From Neptuniibacter sp. 1_MG-2023 (lineage in GTDB: Bacteria > Pseudomonadota > Gammaproteobacteria > Pseudomonadales > Balneatricaceae): DNA of 64,000 nt. The number at the start of each line of letters is the position of its first letter. Positions within the stretch are counted from its first letter, which is position 1. Made by a program: the position numbers and the translations under genes. Where the stretch lies: assembly GCF_030547185.1 (NCBI RefSeq), contig NZ_JAUOQR010000005.1, forward strand, positions 1 through 64,000. The letters are read 5' to 3'. Shown piece after piece: positions 25,552 through 34,901 of this stretch. The notes beneath the pieces were generated by a model. The model was given only the letters and a program-made list of their open reading frames with translations. It had not been told where the DNA came from and made no database searches.

Positions 25552-27924
25552 TTATGAACGAACACGCGTTCGTTCGGGATCATAAAAAGGAAGTCCAACC
25601 ACCTCTCCGGGCAGCCGTTTCTGGAGGCCATCTAACTTGCCGACCTCTAAAAGTGTTTCAGGTGCTGCAAAATCTGGCGCAACGCGACAAAGTGCGATCT
25701 GTTTGCTTAATAAGGGCGATGTAGTAGCGCTGGTCACTACGCCGACAGGAAAACGACCGTGATAGATAAGATCCCCATGAGCCACCGGCTCATTCCCTTG
25801 CAGTACCAAGCCAACTAAGCGTTGTCGACTTTCTGGTGTTTGACGGGCCATCGCCTCACGGCCAATAAAGTTCTCCGCTTTAGTTTTCATTGGTACGGTA
25901 AAACCTATACCCGCTTCATAAGGGTTAGTTTCAGGACAAAACTCGTGATCAGCAAAGATTAAGCCCGCTTCAATACGCAACATATCTAAAGCGTCAAAAC
26001 CTAAAGGTGCAATTTTGTATGGCTGACCTGTCTCCCATACTTGATCCCAAACCGCTTCGGCATCATCCGGGTGACACCAAACCTCAAACCCTAATTCACC
26101 GGTATAACCTGTGCGGGACACCATTACAGGGATGCCATCGGGCCCACCTAATCGACCAATCATGAAATGAAACCAAGCAAGAGTATCCATACTCGGCTGA
26201 CATTCAGGCGCCCAAATAATCTGGCTCAATAACTCACGACTTTTCGGGCCTTGAACTGCGATATTATGTAATTGGTCAGTGGAGTTCCTAACACTTACTT
26301 TATAACCTTGCTCTTGCGCTTGATTCTTTAACCACAAGCCGGTGTACGGATCACCACAAACCCATCTAAAGGCTTGTTCACCCATACGAAAGATAGTGCC
26401 ATCATCAATCATTCCACCCGTTTCATGGCAGATAGCAGAGTACGCGATCTCACCAATAGCTAAGCGCCTAACATTTCGTGTTAAAGCAAATTGTAAAAAG
26501 GCTTCAGCATCTGGCCCTGTCACCTCAAACTTTCTAAGAGGCGTTAAATCAATTACGGCTACCCGTTCCCGACAGGCTAAATATTCAGCTTGAGCCCCCC
26601 ATCCCTCATACTCCGAAGCGACCCAGTACCCACGGTACTCAGTCATCTGTTTAGTCAGTGCAGAAACACGACTGTGAAAGCCTGTTGTTTTAGTCATACG
26701 TGGTAGCTCCTGAGGAGAGGTCCGGTAAGCGATAGAACGAGGGAAATGATTATCAGCGGAGTAAATTCGCACATGAATATCAGTAGGCTGCCAACCGTTA
26801 GCCGGGTCAATATCATCGGGGCAAGCTGATGATGCACAGATCAGATCACGGGTGGCACGTAGCAATACGTAATCTCCGGCTCGAGACCAAGGCTCATCCA
26901 TTGATACCGATCCGCACGGTTCAACATGGGTATTAAAAAAGAAGTTTATTGCAGGCCAAGCTGGACGTGGCTTAACCTTATATGGAGCCAATACACGGTT
27001 GAAATTATCACTACAGCTAATGTGTCCAAAATAACCGCTATCTTCATAATATTTCGGATTACAGGCCATTAAAAAACTATCGTGGCGACCAACAGTATCT
27101 TGTACCACCTCGACCATTGATTGCATATCGGCCCCTAAAAAACGGGAATGGATACCTGGTTGAGGATTACTCATACCTAACAGGGTCCGAGTCGCAACAG
27201 CATCGAGAGCTAACTCTTCCCCTTGCTCTAACGCCGCTTTATCAAAAGCTAAAAAATCTGAACACTGCTTACCCGCAACATCAATAATTTGGATCCACTC
27301 TCCCGCTTTAACTTCATAGACACGTGCACTTGCACGGGGAATACGCAGTTCCAATTGAGATGGTGCCAAAGGTTCAGGAAGTAATGCTGCTGATGCATCT
27401 AAATAATTAACTTTAACTTCTAACTCAGTAACCGGTACATGGCCCTCTATTGGCATAGATAAACCAGCGGCTGCAACGATAATATTGATATCATCTAAGG
27501 CCTCAAAGTATGTAGGCTCGGGTGTCGTACTTTGCCCCTCCCCTACTCTTTCGGCTCCAACGGAGATCACCTGAGATAGATGATAATCATTAATACCCCA
27601 ACCCTTGAGTTGCGCCTGTAACGCCTGCCCTGCCAATTTATTCTCAGCAATTTGAGCATTGATACCCTCAGCAGGTAAGCCACTAACCCCATCTAAATCT
27701 AAGGCTGTTGCTAAAAGGTGATTTGCAGACGAGCCTCGACGATCCCGCACAATCAGTTCCGCCAACTGCTCACCATCTTGGCTAAAAATCTGAAAATGAT
27801 CGCCCCTTTTCAGATCTAATCGGATGGCTTGATGGGCCTCAACACGAAATAATCGAACGCTATTGTCATTTTGCATATTAAGATAGCAAGCATCCGGCAG
27901 ATCATTTTTCTGATTTACTAACAT
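25552..27924 (-). CDS. tdm: trimethylamine N-oxide demethylase Tdm
   Basis: 790 residues. Cleaves TMAO to dimethylamine and formaldehyde. N-terminal half is the DUF1989 metal-dependent lyase region (about 1-370; a tandem-like arrangement with KQCSDFLAFD, a Cys-rich stretch HVEPCGSVSMDEPWSRAGD and CASSACPDDIDPANGW), C-terminal half is a GcvT-type tetrahydrofolate-binding domain (about 400-785), so the formaldehyde can be passed to folate. This two-domain architecture is specific to Tdm and the locus also encodes Tmm. ATG 27924 chosen over GTG 27930 because AAGGG is correctly spaced. Confidence 0.93.
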   Translation of the reverse strand: MLVNQKNDLPDACYLNMQNDNSVRLFRVEAHQAIRLDLKRGDHFQIFSQDGEQLAELIVRDRRGSSANHLLATALDLDGVSGLPAEGINAQIAENKLAGQALQAQLKGWGINDYHLSQVISVGAERVGEGQSTTPEPTYFEALDDINIIVAAAGLSMPIEGHVPVTELEVKVNYLDASAALLPEPLAPSQLELRIPRASARVYEVKAGEWIQIIDVAGKQCSDFLAFDKAALEQGEELALDAVATRTLLGMSNPQPGIHSRFLGADMQSMVEVVQDTVGRHDSFLMACNPKYYEDSGYFGHISCSDNFNRVLAPYKVKPRPAWPAINFFFNTHVEPCGSVSMDEPWSRAGDYVLLRATRDLICASSACPDDIDPANGWQPTDIHVRIYSADNHFPRSIAYRTSPQELPRMTKTTGFHSRVSALTKQMTEYRGYWVASEYEGWGAQAEYLACRERVAVIDLTPLRKFEVTGPDAEAFLQFALTRNVRRLAIGEIAYSAICHETGGMIDDGTIFRMGEQAFRWVCGDPYTGLWLKNQAQEQGYKVSVRNSTDQLHNIAVQGPKSRELLSQIIWAPECQPSMDTLAWFHFMIGRLGGPDGIPVMVSRTGYTGELGFEVWCHPDDAEAVWDQVWETGQPYKIAPLGFDALDMLRIEAGLIFADHEFCPETNPYEAGIGFTVPMKTKAENFIGREAMARQTPESRQRLVGLVLQGNEPVAHGDLIYHGRFPVGVVTSATTSPLLSKQIALCRVAPDFAAPETLLEVGKLDGLQKRLPGEVVGLPFYDPERTRVRS

Positions 27925-28100
27925 CTCCACACCCTTACTAAAACCGTCTTTTAAAGTTCAAGATTGGTGCGCTGGGTCTATTAAAGGTCGACTCTAGTGC
28001 ACGCATATCTCAATCGAATGTTGTCTTTTTTATAATTCCTGGTGGTTATAAATATTTACCATCACTAGAATTCAAACAATCCTCTTGAAGGCATACTCCA

Positions 28101-28117
28101 TTGGGGGTAATTGCGGT
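28101..28117. promoter_or_regulatory. candidate NarL-type boxes in the tdm / kinase intergenic region
   Basis: TTGGGGGTAAT (28101-28111) and adjacent TTGCGGTA give two NarL-heptamer-like units (TACCCCC and TACCGCA on the minus strand) between divergent tdm and the sensor kinase. The same 11-mer occurs at 38103-38113 upstream of the dimethylamine genes. Confidence 0.4.
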
Positions 28118-28131
28118 AACAGGCATTCAAG

Positions 28132-28148
28132 TGGCATAAATACTGCTT
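28132..28148 (+). promoter_or_regulatory. candidate sigma-54 promoter of the sensor kinase operon
   Basis: TGGCATAAATACTGCTT has GG (28133-28134), N10, GC (28145-28146) and a good match to TGGCACG-N4-TTGCW. The start would be near 28158, about 50 bases before the ATG. Confidence 0.5.
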
Positions 28149-28206
28149 AACCAGAGAGTGGGGAAAGCGACCTCAACACAAACGATTGGAATCAAGGGGA
28201 GGACAT

Positions 28207-29400
28207 ATGGCGATAAACATCAAAACATGGCTAGAACAATTTTTTAACGCTTACACTGAAAACCCCAGCCAACCATCCAATCCTGTAAGTGAGGATCTGT
28301 TTTCCCTAGGCGATATTGCTTTTGATATAGCAACAACTGACGAAATCAATAAAACCTTACCTCCCTTATTAAAGAAGCTTGAAGCACAACTAAGCCAAAG
28401 CTTTTCAGCCGATGAGCAGTGCCGCCTAAAGATAGTATTCAGTTCACCGAGTACCGCAGAAACCTTTGTCCACCATCCATCTGATAGCACCCCACACAGT
28501 AAAATACTGCATGCGTTACATCGTTTTTTTACTAATGGGCACAATGATTTAATCCACGACACACTCTATCTAGATGCGCTATCTAACCACTGTTTTCCCG
28601 AACCGCTCTATGGTTATAAATTAACTGAAAGTAAAGAGATGAATATTTGGCTATTAGCTATCTTCCCCAATAAAGTACCTAGCGCTAACCAGGTCCGCTG
28701 GAAGCTCACTGCCGTAGAAAACGCTTTAAAAAAAGGCTTTTCAGCATGGGCGCAGCAAGAGAAAAAGATAAGTAAAGCGGTTACATCAGAACGTGCCATC
28801 CATGCAGCGGAACTACATGATTCTCTAGCACAAGTACTCGGTTATTTAAGAATTAAAAGCGCTAAGCTAGATAGCCTCTGCCAAAGCAATACCTACCATG
28901 AATTAAAGCCCGTCACAGAAGATCTGGCGGCTTATACCCATTATGCCTACCGTCAAACACGAGAATTAATCACCTCATCACGTTTATCAATGAAGGGCGA
29001 TAATTTAACCCAGGCGATTTCCGATTCTGTATCAGAATTTGAACAGCAATCAGCTATTGTTTTTGAATACGACAACCGGCTAAAGAAAAATATCACAAGC
29101 CCTAAACAATCTATGCAGCTGCTTTATATCGTTAGAGAGTGCCTCTCCAACATCGTCAGGCACTCACACGCCACCCACGCACGTATTGTCATTAAAGAAA
29201 CATTAAGTACGCAAATAGAGATATTTATAGAAGATAACGGTATAGGTTTAGATACCAAAAACGCACGTAACGACAGCTTTGGCTTAAAAATCATGCATGA
29301 ACGAGCAGAACGAATTGATGCACGACTCCTTATCCAACCCCATCCCAACCAAGGAACACAGGTCATACTCACATTGAAGGTTGGAGATAACCATGAGTAA
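28207..29400 (+). CDS. cytosolic NarX-like sensor histidine kinase
   Basis: 397 residues with no membrane segment. The N-terminal 190 residues form an input region of no family I recognise; then a HisKA_3 phosphoacceptor helix with H204 in ELHDSLAQVLG, and a HATPase domain (RECLSNIVRHSHA at about 310, DNGIGL, GLKIMHERAERI, GTQVILTL). This kinase type pairs with NarL/LuxR regulators, and the next gene overlaps it by eight bases. Diverges from tdm. Start ATG 28207 has GGGGAGGA upstream; the TTG at 28186 is rejected. Likely sensor for methylated amines or nitrogen state, by location only. Confidence 0.88.
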   Translation: MAINIKTWLEQFFNAYTENPSQPSNPVSEDLFSLGDIAFDIATTDEINKTLPPLLKKLEAQLSQSFSADEQCRLKIVFSSPSTAETFVHHPSDSTPHSKILHALHRFFTNGHNDLIHDTLYLDALSNHCFPEPLYGYKLTESKEMNIWLLAIFPNKVPSANQVRWKLTAVENALKKGFSAWAQQEKKISKAVTSERAIHAAELHDSLAQVLGYLRIKSAKLDSLCQSNTYHELKPVTEDLAAYTHYAYRQTRELITSSRLSMKGDNLTQAISDSVSEFEQQSAIVFEYDNRLKKNITSPKQSMQLLYIVRECLSNIVRHSHATHARIVIKETLSTQIEIFIEDNGIGLDTKNARNDSFGLKIMHERAERIDARLLIQPHPNQGTQVILTLKVGDNHE

Positions 29401-30076
29401 TCCCATACATTCAGTGATTGTAGTAGATGACCACCCTTTGTTTCGGCGGGGGGTAGTAGAGCTGCTAAATGACAGCGAGCAATTTAATGTTATTGCCGAG
29501 TTTGATGGCGCAACCGACCTTTTAGAACAATTGGATGACCTTTATCCAGATATTCTATTGCTTGATTTACAAATGCCTGAAACCAGCGGTCTAGATATAT
29601 TACAGCTCATCCGCAAAACAGATGATCAACTAAAAATTATTATCTTAACCGCCTGTAGCGATCATGATCAGCTTTTTTCCGCCTTGAAAAGTGGTGCAAA
29701 TGGATATCTACAAAAAGATACCCCACCCGATGAGATCATTAAACATTTGGTCAATGTTCTCAATGGCCAGACCGCCCTCAACGAAGACGCGGTAACCTCA
29801 TTAGCCCACCAGCTACGCGAAACTCACGAAACAGAGGTTAATCAAGCGGATGCCATCTTTTCGGAAATGACCGAGCGCGAACTAGAAACGTTGTCCTATA
29901 TTGCCCAAGGACTTAATAACAAGCTGATCGCCCGAGAATTAGGTATCAGTGATGGCACCGTCAAAGTCTACGTAAAAAACCTATTAAGAAAACTAAACCT
30001 TCATTCACGTTTAGAGTTAGCAGCCTGGGCCCATACAAATAACGCGAAAGAGCATTTTGATCTGGATAAGGATTAA
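29393..30076 (+). CDS. NarL/LuxR-family response regulator
   Basis: 227 residues. Receiver domain (1-120) with acidic pocket D12/D13, phosphoacceptor D58 (DILLLDLQMP), a conserved Thr (ILTAC) and Lys (YLQKD); LuxR-type HTH at about 160-215 (ERELETLSYIAQGLNNKLIA..GTVKVYVKNLLRKL). The start overlaps the kinase stop. The NarL class usually reads TACYYMT heptamers; matching TACCCC elements occur upstream of tmm, tdm, dmm and mgd. Confidence 0.92.
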   Translation: MSNPIHSVIVVDDHPLFRRGVVELLNDSEQFNVIAEFDGATDLLEQLDDLYPDILLLDLQMPETSGLDILQLIRKTDDQLKIIILTACSDHDQLFSALKSGANGYLQKDTPPDEIIKHLVNVLNGQTALNEDAVTSLAHQLRETHETEVNQADAIFSEMTERELETLSYIAQGLNNKLIARELGISDGTVKVYVKNLLRKLNLHSRLELAAWAHTNNAKEHFDLDKD

Positions 30077-30080
30077 TCCC

Positions 30081-30875
30081 ATGAACTTACTAAAATGGCC
30101 TCAATCTGTTTTTAATAAGGACAACAGCTTTAATCTTGATGACAGCAATCTTCATGAGACCTTATTCAACAGCCTTGGCGATGTAGTTATGATCATCGAT
30201 CAAAACCACCGCATATCTCTAGTAAATACCTGCTGGGAAAAAATCACCGGCGTCGCCGCCAGCAGCTCCCATAATTTACTGTTTACGGACTTCCTTCACC
30301 CTGAAGATGTAAAAATCTGGAACGACATTATTCGTAAAGTTTTCAATAGCCATGGAAGCGAGCTCGTTTGGTTCCGGATCATTAGCGCCGATGGCAATAT
30401 TCATTGGTGCGAAATGAGAGTGCAACAACTGAGACCTAATGAACATTACCCGCTCAGTGCAACCCTTTGTGACATTACTCCTCAGATCCGTAACGAACAG
30501 ATACGTAACGCCAGCCACCGAAGTTTGCAAAGCTTAGTAAACCGTTTACCTGCCATGCTTTACCGTTCTCGAAATAATACCAGTTGGAGCATGGAATATG
30601 TGAGTAGCGGCTGCAAAGAACTCACAGGCCTTAGTTCTGAAGAGCTTATCAACCAACCACAAATATCCTATGGCGAATTAATCCACGAAGAGGATGCAGG
30701 TTATGTGTGGAATCAAGTACAGTTTTGCCTACAAACCCAACAGGTTTTTGAGCTGCAATATCGTTTAAACCAAGCAAACGGTAAGTGCATCACTGTCAAA
30801 GAAAAAGGACGCGGACTCTATTCTGAAAGCGGCATGATTCTAGGCGTAGAAGGCTTTGTGTTCCAGTTTGAATAA
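30081..30875 (+). CDS. tandem-PAS sensor protein without an output domain
   Basis: 264 residues: first PAS at about 25-130 (VVMIIDQNHRISLVN.., FLHPEDVKIW) with a PAC-like tail, second PAS at about 150-262 (MLYRSRNNTSWSMEYVS, LIHEEDAGYVW, EKGRGLYSESGMILGVEGFV). There is no kinase, GGDEF, EAL or DNA-binding region. It starts five bases after the regulator stop with AAGGA, so kinase, regulator and PAS protein form one operon. It may be a separate sensory subunit for the kinase, which lacks a recognised input domain. Confidence 0.82.
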   Translation: MNLLKWPQSVFNKDNSFNLDDSNLHETLFNSLGDVVMIIDQNHRISLVNTCWEKITGVAASSSHNLLFTDFLHPEDVKIWNDIIRKVFNSHGSELVWFRIISADGNIHWCEMRVQQLRPNEHYPLSATLCDITPQIRNEQIRNASHRSLQSLVNRLPAMLYRSRNNTSWSMEYVSSGCKELTGLSSEELINQPQISYGELIHEEDAGYVWNQVQFCLQTQQVFELQYRLNQANGKCITVKEKGRGLYSESGMILGVEGFVFQFE

Positions 30876-30917
30876 ACACAAAATAACAGTCCCAAAACCC
30901 TGATGACAACTTATATC

Positions 30918-30946
30918 TACCGTCTTACCCCTTTTTGATTACCCAC
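30918..30946 (+). promoter_or_regulatory. candidate NarL-type boxes upstream of tmm
   Basis: TACCCCT (30926-30932, an exact TACYYMT heptamer) and TACCCAC (30940-30946) stand in direct repeat 14 bases apart; a weaker TACCGTC is at 30918-30924. They lie about 100-130 bases before the tmm start. Confidence 0.42.
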
Positions 30947-31046
30947 AGAAGGGAATGTTCCAAACCCCAAAAGCTGATTAATTTAGATCATAACGCTGTA
31001 TCAACAACAGCCTCCTCATTGATTCTGACGTTTCATGGAGAAACTT

Positions 31047-32411
31047 ATGACTAAACGCATTGCCATTATCGGTGCAGGCCCAAGTGGGCTAGCACAACTT
31101 AGAGCCTTCCAATCTGCACAAGCAAAAGGAGCCGAGATTCCAGATATCGTTTGTTTTGAAAAACAAAGCGATTGGGGCGGCCTTTGGAACTACACTTGGA
31201 GGACAGGACTCGATGAAAATGGTGAGCCTGTACATGGCAGCATGTATCGCTATTTATGGTCTAACGGACCTAAAGAGTGTTTAGAATTTGCAGATTACAG
31301 CTTTGAAGAACATTTCGGTAAAGCGATCGCATCCTACCCTCCTCGTGAGGTATTGTGGGATTACATTAAAGGCCGTGTAGAAAAAGCTGGGGTACGTGAT
31401 TACATCCGCTTTAATACCCCTGTACGCGACGTTATCTTTAACTCTGATACTTCGACTTTCTCTATCACAGTACATGACCATAATGCCGATGAAGTTTATA
31501 CCGAAGAGTTTGATTATGTGATCTGTGCCTCGGGCCATTTTTCTACACCTCGGGTGCCTGAATTTGAAGGGTTCCAGAAATTTGGCGGGCGTATACTCCA
31601 TGCTCACGACTTCCGCGATGCCTTAGAGTTTAAAGATAAAACAATCCTCCTTGTGGGTAGTAGCTACTCCGCCGAAGATATAGGTTCACAATGCTATAAA
31701 TACGGCGCAAAAAAACTCATTAGCTGCTATAGAACAAATCCTATGGGTTATAAATGGCCTGAAAATTGGGAAGAGAAATCCAATCTCCTTCATGTTGATA
31801 CAGACACCGCTTACTTTGAAGACGGCAGTTCAGACAAGATCGACGCTATTATTCTATGCACCGGCTACCTCCACCATTTCCCATTTTTACCTGAAGACCT
31901 TCGCCTTAAAACAGACAATCGCCTATGGCCTTTAGATCTCTATAAAGGTGTTGTCTGGGAAAATAATCCGCAGATGTTCTACCTCGGCATGCAAGATCAG
32001 TGGTACACATTCAATATGTTTGATGCTCAGGCCTGGTATGTCCGCGACATTATTATGGACAGAATCCCTCTGCCATCCAAAGAGGAGATGACCAAAAACT
32101 CAATGGAGTGGCGCGAACGGGAACTCCTTCAAGAAACAGCTGAAGATATGTTCACTTTCCAAGGGGATTACATTCTAGAACTGATCGAAGCAACCGATTA
32201 CCCAACCTTCGATATTGAAGGTGTTAGACAGACCTTCCTTGAATGGAAACACCATAAGAAAGAAAACATCATGACTTTCCGTGATCACTCATACCGCTCA
32301 TTGATGACCGGCACTATGTCTCCTCCACACCATACACCATGGATTGACGCTTTGGATGATTCATTAGAGGCCTATCTATCAGAGACCATGGAAGTAAAAA
32401 AAGCGGGCTAA
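31047..32411 (+). CDS. tmm: trimethylamine monooxygenase Tmm
   Basis: 454 residues, flavin-containing monooxygenase that oxidises trimethylamine to TMAO with FAD, NADPH and O2. FAD motif GAGPSG at 9-14, FMO identifier [11 protein letters not shown] (an FxGxxxHxxxY/F form), NADP motif [10 protein letters not shown], and the Trp-rich [14 protein letters not shown] start as in bacterial Tmm. Cytoplasmic. Start ATG 31047 (GGAG six bases upstream) is preferred to 31035. Expected first step of the pathway; no TMA or TMAO uptake system is in this window. Confidence 0.95.
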   Translation: MTKRIAIIGAGPSGLAQLRAFQSAQAKGAEIPDIVCFEKQSDWGGLWNYTWRTGLDENGEPVHGSMYRYLWSNGPKECLEFADYSFEEHFGKAIASYPPREVLWDYIKGRVEKAGVRDYIRFNTPVRDVIFNSDTSTFSITVHDHNADEVYTEEFDYVICASGHFSTPRVPEFEGFQKFGGRILHAHDFRDALEFKDKTILLVGSSYSAEDIGSQCYKYGAKKLISCYRTNPMGYKWPENWEEKSNLLHVDTDTAYFEDGSSDKIDAIILCTGYLHHFPFLPEDLRLKTDNRLWPLDLYKGVVWENNPQMFYLGMQDQWYTFNMFDAQAWYVRDIIMDRIPLPSKEEMTKNSMEWRERELLQETAEDMFTFQGDYILELIEATDYPTFDIEGVRQTFLEWKHHKKENIMTFRDHSYRSLMTGTMSPPHHTPWIDALDDSLEAYLSETMEVKKAG

Positions 32412-32428
32412 ATAACAGGACTCGCAAC

Positions 32429-32486
32429 GTACAGTAAAAACAAAGCAACCTATGAATAGCGCACTCCCTAGGTTGCCTTTCTGTAC
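32429..32486 (+). terminator. nested hairpin after tmm
   Basis: GCAACCTA (32445-32452) pairs with TAGGTTGC (32469-32476), followed by CTTTCTG; an outer GTACAG (32429-32434) pairs with CTGTAC (32481-32486). Probably reduces transcription into the following cupin gene. Confidence 0.55.
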
Positions 32487-32530
32487 AGGAAAGACATTCG
32501 CCAACACTTAAAATTTATGAGAATCACACA

Positions 32531-32878
32531 ATGAGCTACATAAAAAAGATTATCGATAAAACAGTGACCTCTATTGATACAGATTTAGAAGGCTGGGAAA
32601 AAATATCTGGCACACCTACGATGAAAACCTGGATCGAATACACATCAGAAGATGGCAGTATGATTGCGGGATGTTGGGAAGCAACAGAAGGTAGCTACCG
32701 AGCTGAATACAAAAGCTGGGAATATATCCATCTTATTGAAGGTAAAGTAACAATAACACCCGATGGCGAAGAGAGCGTTACGCTATTGCCTGGAGACTCT
32801 TTTGTTATTGAAGCTGGCTTTACTGGAGTTTGGGAGATAGAAGAGAAAGTATTTAAACACTTTACGATTAAACTCTAA
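32531..32878 (+). CDS. cupin_3 family protein
   Basis: 115 residues, single cupin barrel of the DUF861 type: CWEATEGSYRAEYKSWEYIHLIEGKVTITPDG, LLPGDSFVIEAGFTGVWEIEEKVFKHF. Members are often found with oxidoreductases and may bind small amines or metals; no catalytic claim can be made. Downstream of tmm behind a hairpin, same direction. Mirrors the small cupin that follows tdm. Confidence 0.8.
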   Translation: MSYIKKIIDKTVTSIDTDLEGWEKISGTPTMKTWIEYTSEDGSMIAGCWEATEGSYRAEYKSWEYIHLIEGKVTITPDGEESVTLLPGDSFVIEAGFTGVWEIEEKVFKHFTIKL

Positions 32879-32890
32879 GCTACTCTGTTA

Positions 32891-32929
32891 AAAAAAGCCT
32901 GATTGGACATTTAAGTTCAGATCAGGCTT
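32891..32929. terminator. bidirectional terminator between cupin and EthD genes
   Basis: Stem AAGCCTGAT (32895-32903) / ATCAGGCTT (32921-32929). The minus side has a run of seven T, so it ends the EthD transcript; it can also stop the plus-strand cupin message. Confidence 0.8.
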
Positions 32930-32959
32930 ATACAAAAAAAGCGTTAATGTAGAGATTAC

Positions 32960-33271
32960 TTAACGCTTAATTTCACTAATCTGAACCTGAGGCTGCACAT
33001 TAGTAAAATTAGGTATATCACCTAACAACTCTTCAGCATGAGGACCAAACGCGGCTTCAAATGCATCCACAGAATCAAATATCAAATGCCCCATAGCAAT
33101 AAACCCAGCGGCCTCACCTGGTGCTCCACCAGCGATACCAGCATCAACTGTAAAGCTCTTTAGCGTATCGCCTAAACGGTCTAATACAAGTTGTGCATGG
33201 GTTGAATTGTAGTAATCCATGTCAAACTTCGCATCTGAACTATTTGGGTACATCACACTTACTTTTATCAT
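32960..33271 (-). CDS. EthD-family protein
   Basis: 103 residues. Ferredoxin-like alpha/beta-barrel fold of the EthD/EthD-reductase-like family (MIKVSVMYPNSSDAKFDMDYYNSTHAQL, GFIAMGHLIFDSVDAFEAAFGPHAEEL). Such dimers act in diverse small-molecule chemistry and the role here is unknown. Thirty-seven bases downstream of the dienelactone hydrolase-like gene, same strand. Confidence 0.83.
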   Translation of the reverse strand: MIKVSVMYPNSSDAKFDMDYYNSTHAQLVLDRLGDTLKSFTVDAGIAGGAPGEAAGFIAMGHLIFDSVDAFEAAFGPHAEELLGDIPNFTNVQPQVQISEIKR

Positions 33272-33308
33272 TTTTATTTTACCTTTACGATTATCTTAAT
33301 AAGCTAAA

Positions 33309-34199
33309 CTAACTTAACTTGTTTTGGAAAAATTCGATGGTTCGTTGCCATGCTAACTCAGCATTTGGCTTATCATACCGAGCAGTTGAGTCATTATGGA
33401 AGCCATGATTAGCGCCTTTATAAACATGTACTTCATAAGGAACATGTAAACGCTTCAGGTCTTTTTCATAATCAGGCCACGTCTTATTAACCCGTTCATC
33501 CAACTCACCTAATTGAACCAACAACGGCGCTTTAATATTCTCTCTTAGTTCCGCTGCTGCAGGCGTGCCATAAAACGGCACGCCTGCAGAAAGGAGATTA
33601 GATTCAACGGCTGCTAAATAGTTCACAATATAACCGCCAAAACAAAACCCTACCGCGCCGAGATGGCCATTACTGTTCGGATGGGCTTTGATAAATTTAG
33701 CCGCGGCTAAAAAATCCTGTTCTATTTTCGAACGCTCAAGGTTTTTCTGCATCGCCCTACCCTCATCATCATTTCCTGGGTAGCCGCCTAAAGGAAACAG
33801 AGCATCCGGCGCAAAGGCGATAAAACCAGCTTTAGCTAAACGGCGAGCAACATCTTTAATATAGGGATTAAGACCTCGATTCTCATGGATAACCAACACA
33901 ACAGGCAACGGCCCTGAGATGTTTTTAGGTACCACTAAGTAACCCTGCCCTTCATCGTGGCCTAAAGGCGAATCAAAGGTTTCATAAGTCGCCAATATTT
34001 CAGGATCATTAAAAGAGACCTGTTCAGCTAAGGCATAGTTAGGTAATAACGCAGAGGTCAATACAGTCATTGAGTAACCAACAGCCGTTAATGTTCCTAA
34101 CTTTTTCAAAAAGGTGCGGCGATCCATACCTCCATGGGCATAATCATCATACCAATCGAACGCTTCCTGTGGGATTTCACTCTGATTACGGTCAGACAT
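33309..34199 (-). CDS. Tat-exported dienelactone hydrolase-family protein
   Basis: 296 residues. An unusual N-terminal extension (about 24 residues) precedes a twin-arginine signal (RRTFLKK at 27-33, hydrophobic part to about 58, ALA cleavage). The mature part is an alpha/beta hydrolase of the DLH family with nucleophile Cys in GFCFGG, an Asp in GELDERV and His in GANHGFHND, plus the HENRGL oxyanion block. Substrate unknown. Start ATG 34199 has AGGAGG upstream. Pairs with EthD. Confidence 0.87.
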   Translation of the reverse strand: MSDRNQSEIPQEAFDWYDDYAHGGMDRRTFLKKLGTLTAVGYSMTVLTSALLPNYALAEQVSFNDPEILATYETFDSPLGHDEGQGYLVVPKNISGPLPVVLVIHENRGLNPYIKDVARRLAKAGFIAFAPDALFPLGGYPGNDDEGRAMQKNLERSKIEQDFLAAAKFIKAHPNSNGHLGAVGFCFGGYIVNYLAAVESNLLSAGVPFYGTPAAAELRENIKAPLLVQLGELDERVNKTWPDYEKDLKRLHVPYEVHVYKGANHGFHNDSTARYDKPNAELAWQRTIEFFQNKLS

Positions 34200-34384
34200 A
34201 ACACCTCCTACACACTTGAGTAAGGCTAACATTAAGGGACAACTTATAAGCCCACTTAACATTAGCATAAAACTTTTTCATGAATAGGTTTTAATATGTG
34301 ATCAACATTACTTTATTTTGCATACTTTATATGGCGCGAGAAAGGTAGCTGAACTTAGGTTCAGCTAAATAGGAGAGAGGTCTA

Positions 34385-34870
34385 TTAAAGTGTTTTTTCC
34401 CAAAAAAGGGCCTTACCTATCTTAGGATTTAACTCATAACCAGAAAACCCGAATTTTGTATAGGCTGCTTGTGCGGGCTGATTAGCCTCGAGAACTTCAA
34501 GTGTAAGTTTGCAGCAACCTTTATATTTAGCCATCTCTTCCACTTTTTTTAGCATTATTTGGCTAAGCCCTAAGCCTCTATACTCTGGCAGCACAATTAC
34601 ATCGTGGATATTGATAACGGGTTTACACTTAAAGGTAGAGAAAGCATCGAAGCAATTGATAAGACCAGCTGGCTTCTTATCCACGTAACAGATAAAAGAG
34701 AAGGCGTGAGGCAACTTAGCTAATTCCGACGCCAAGTTAACCTTAGTATATTCACTGAGAGGATCACCTCCCCCCATAATATCGAGCGCATAGCACGCCA
34801 GCAGATCCATCATATCCTTAGTGTCTTGATTACATGTGTAATCAACCAGATCCACTTTAATCTCTTTCAA
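34385..34870 (-). CDS. GNAT-family N-acetyltransferase
   Basis: 161 residues. Acetyl-CoA-binding motif A is visible as VLPEYRGLGLSQIMLKKVEE, then the C-terminal AYTKFGFSGYE strand. Substrate not predictable. Start is TTG with GGGGA seven bases upstream; no ATG is close enough. Confidence 0.85.
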   Translation of the reverse strand: MKEIKVDLVDYTCNQDTKDMMDLLACYALDIMGGGDPLSEYTKVNLASELAKLPHAFSFICYVDKKPAGLINCFDAFSTFKCKPVINIHDVIVLPEYRGLGLSQIMLKKVEEMAKYKGCCKLTLEVLEANQPAQAAYTKFGFSGYELNPKIGKALFWEKTL

Positions 34871-34901
34871 TGTTTATTCCCCAGTATTGATAAAAACATT
34901 C

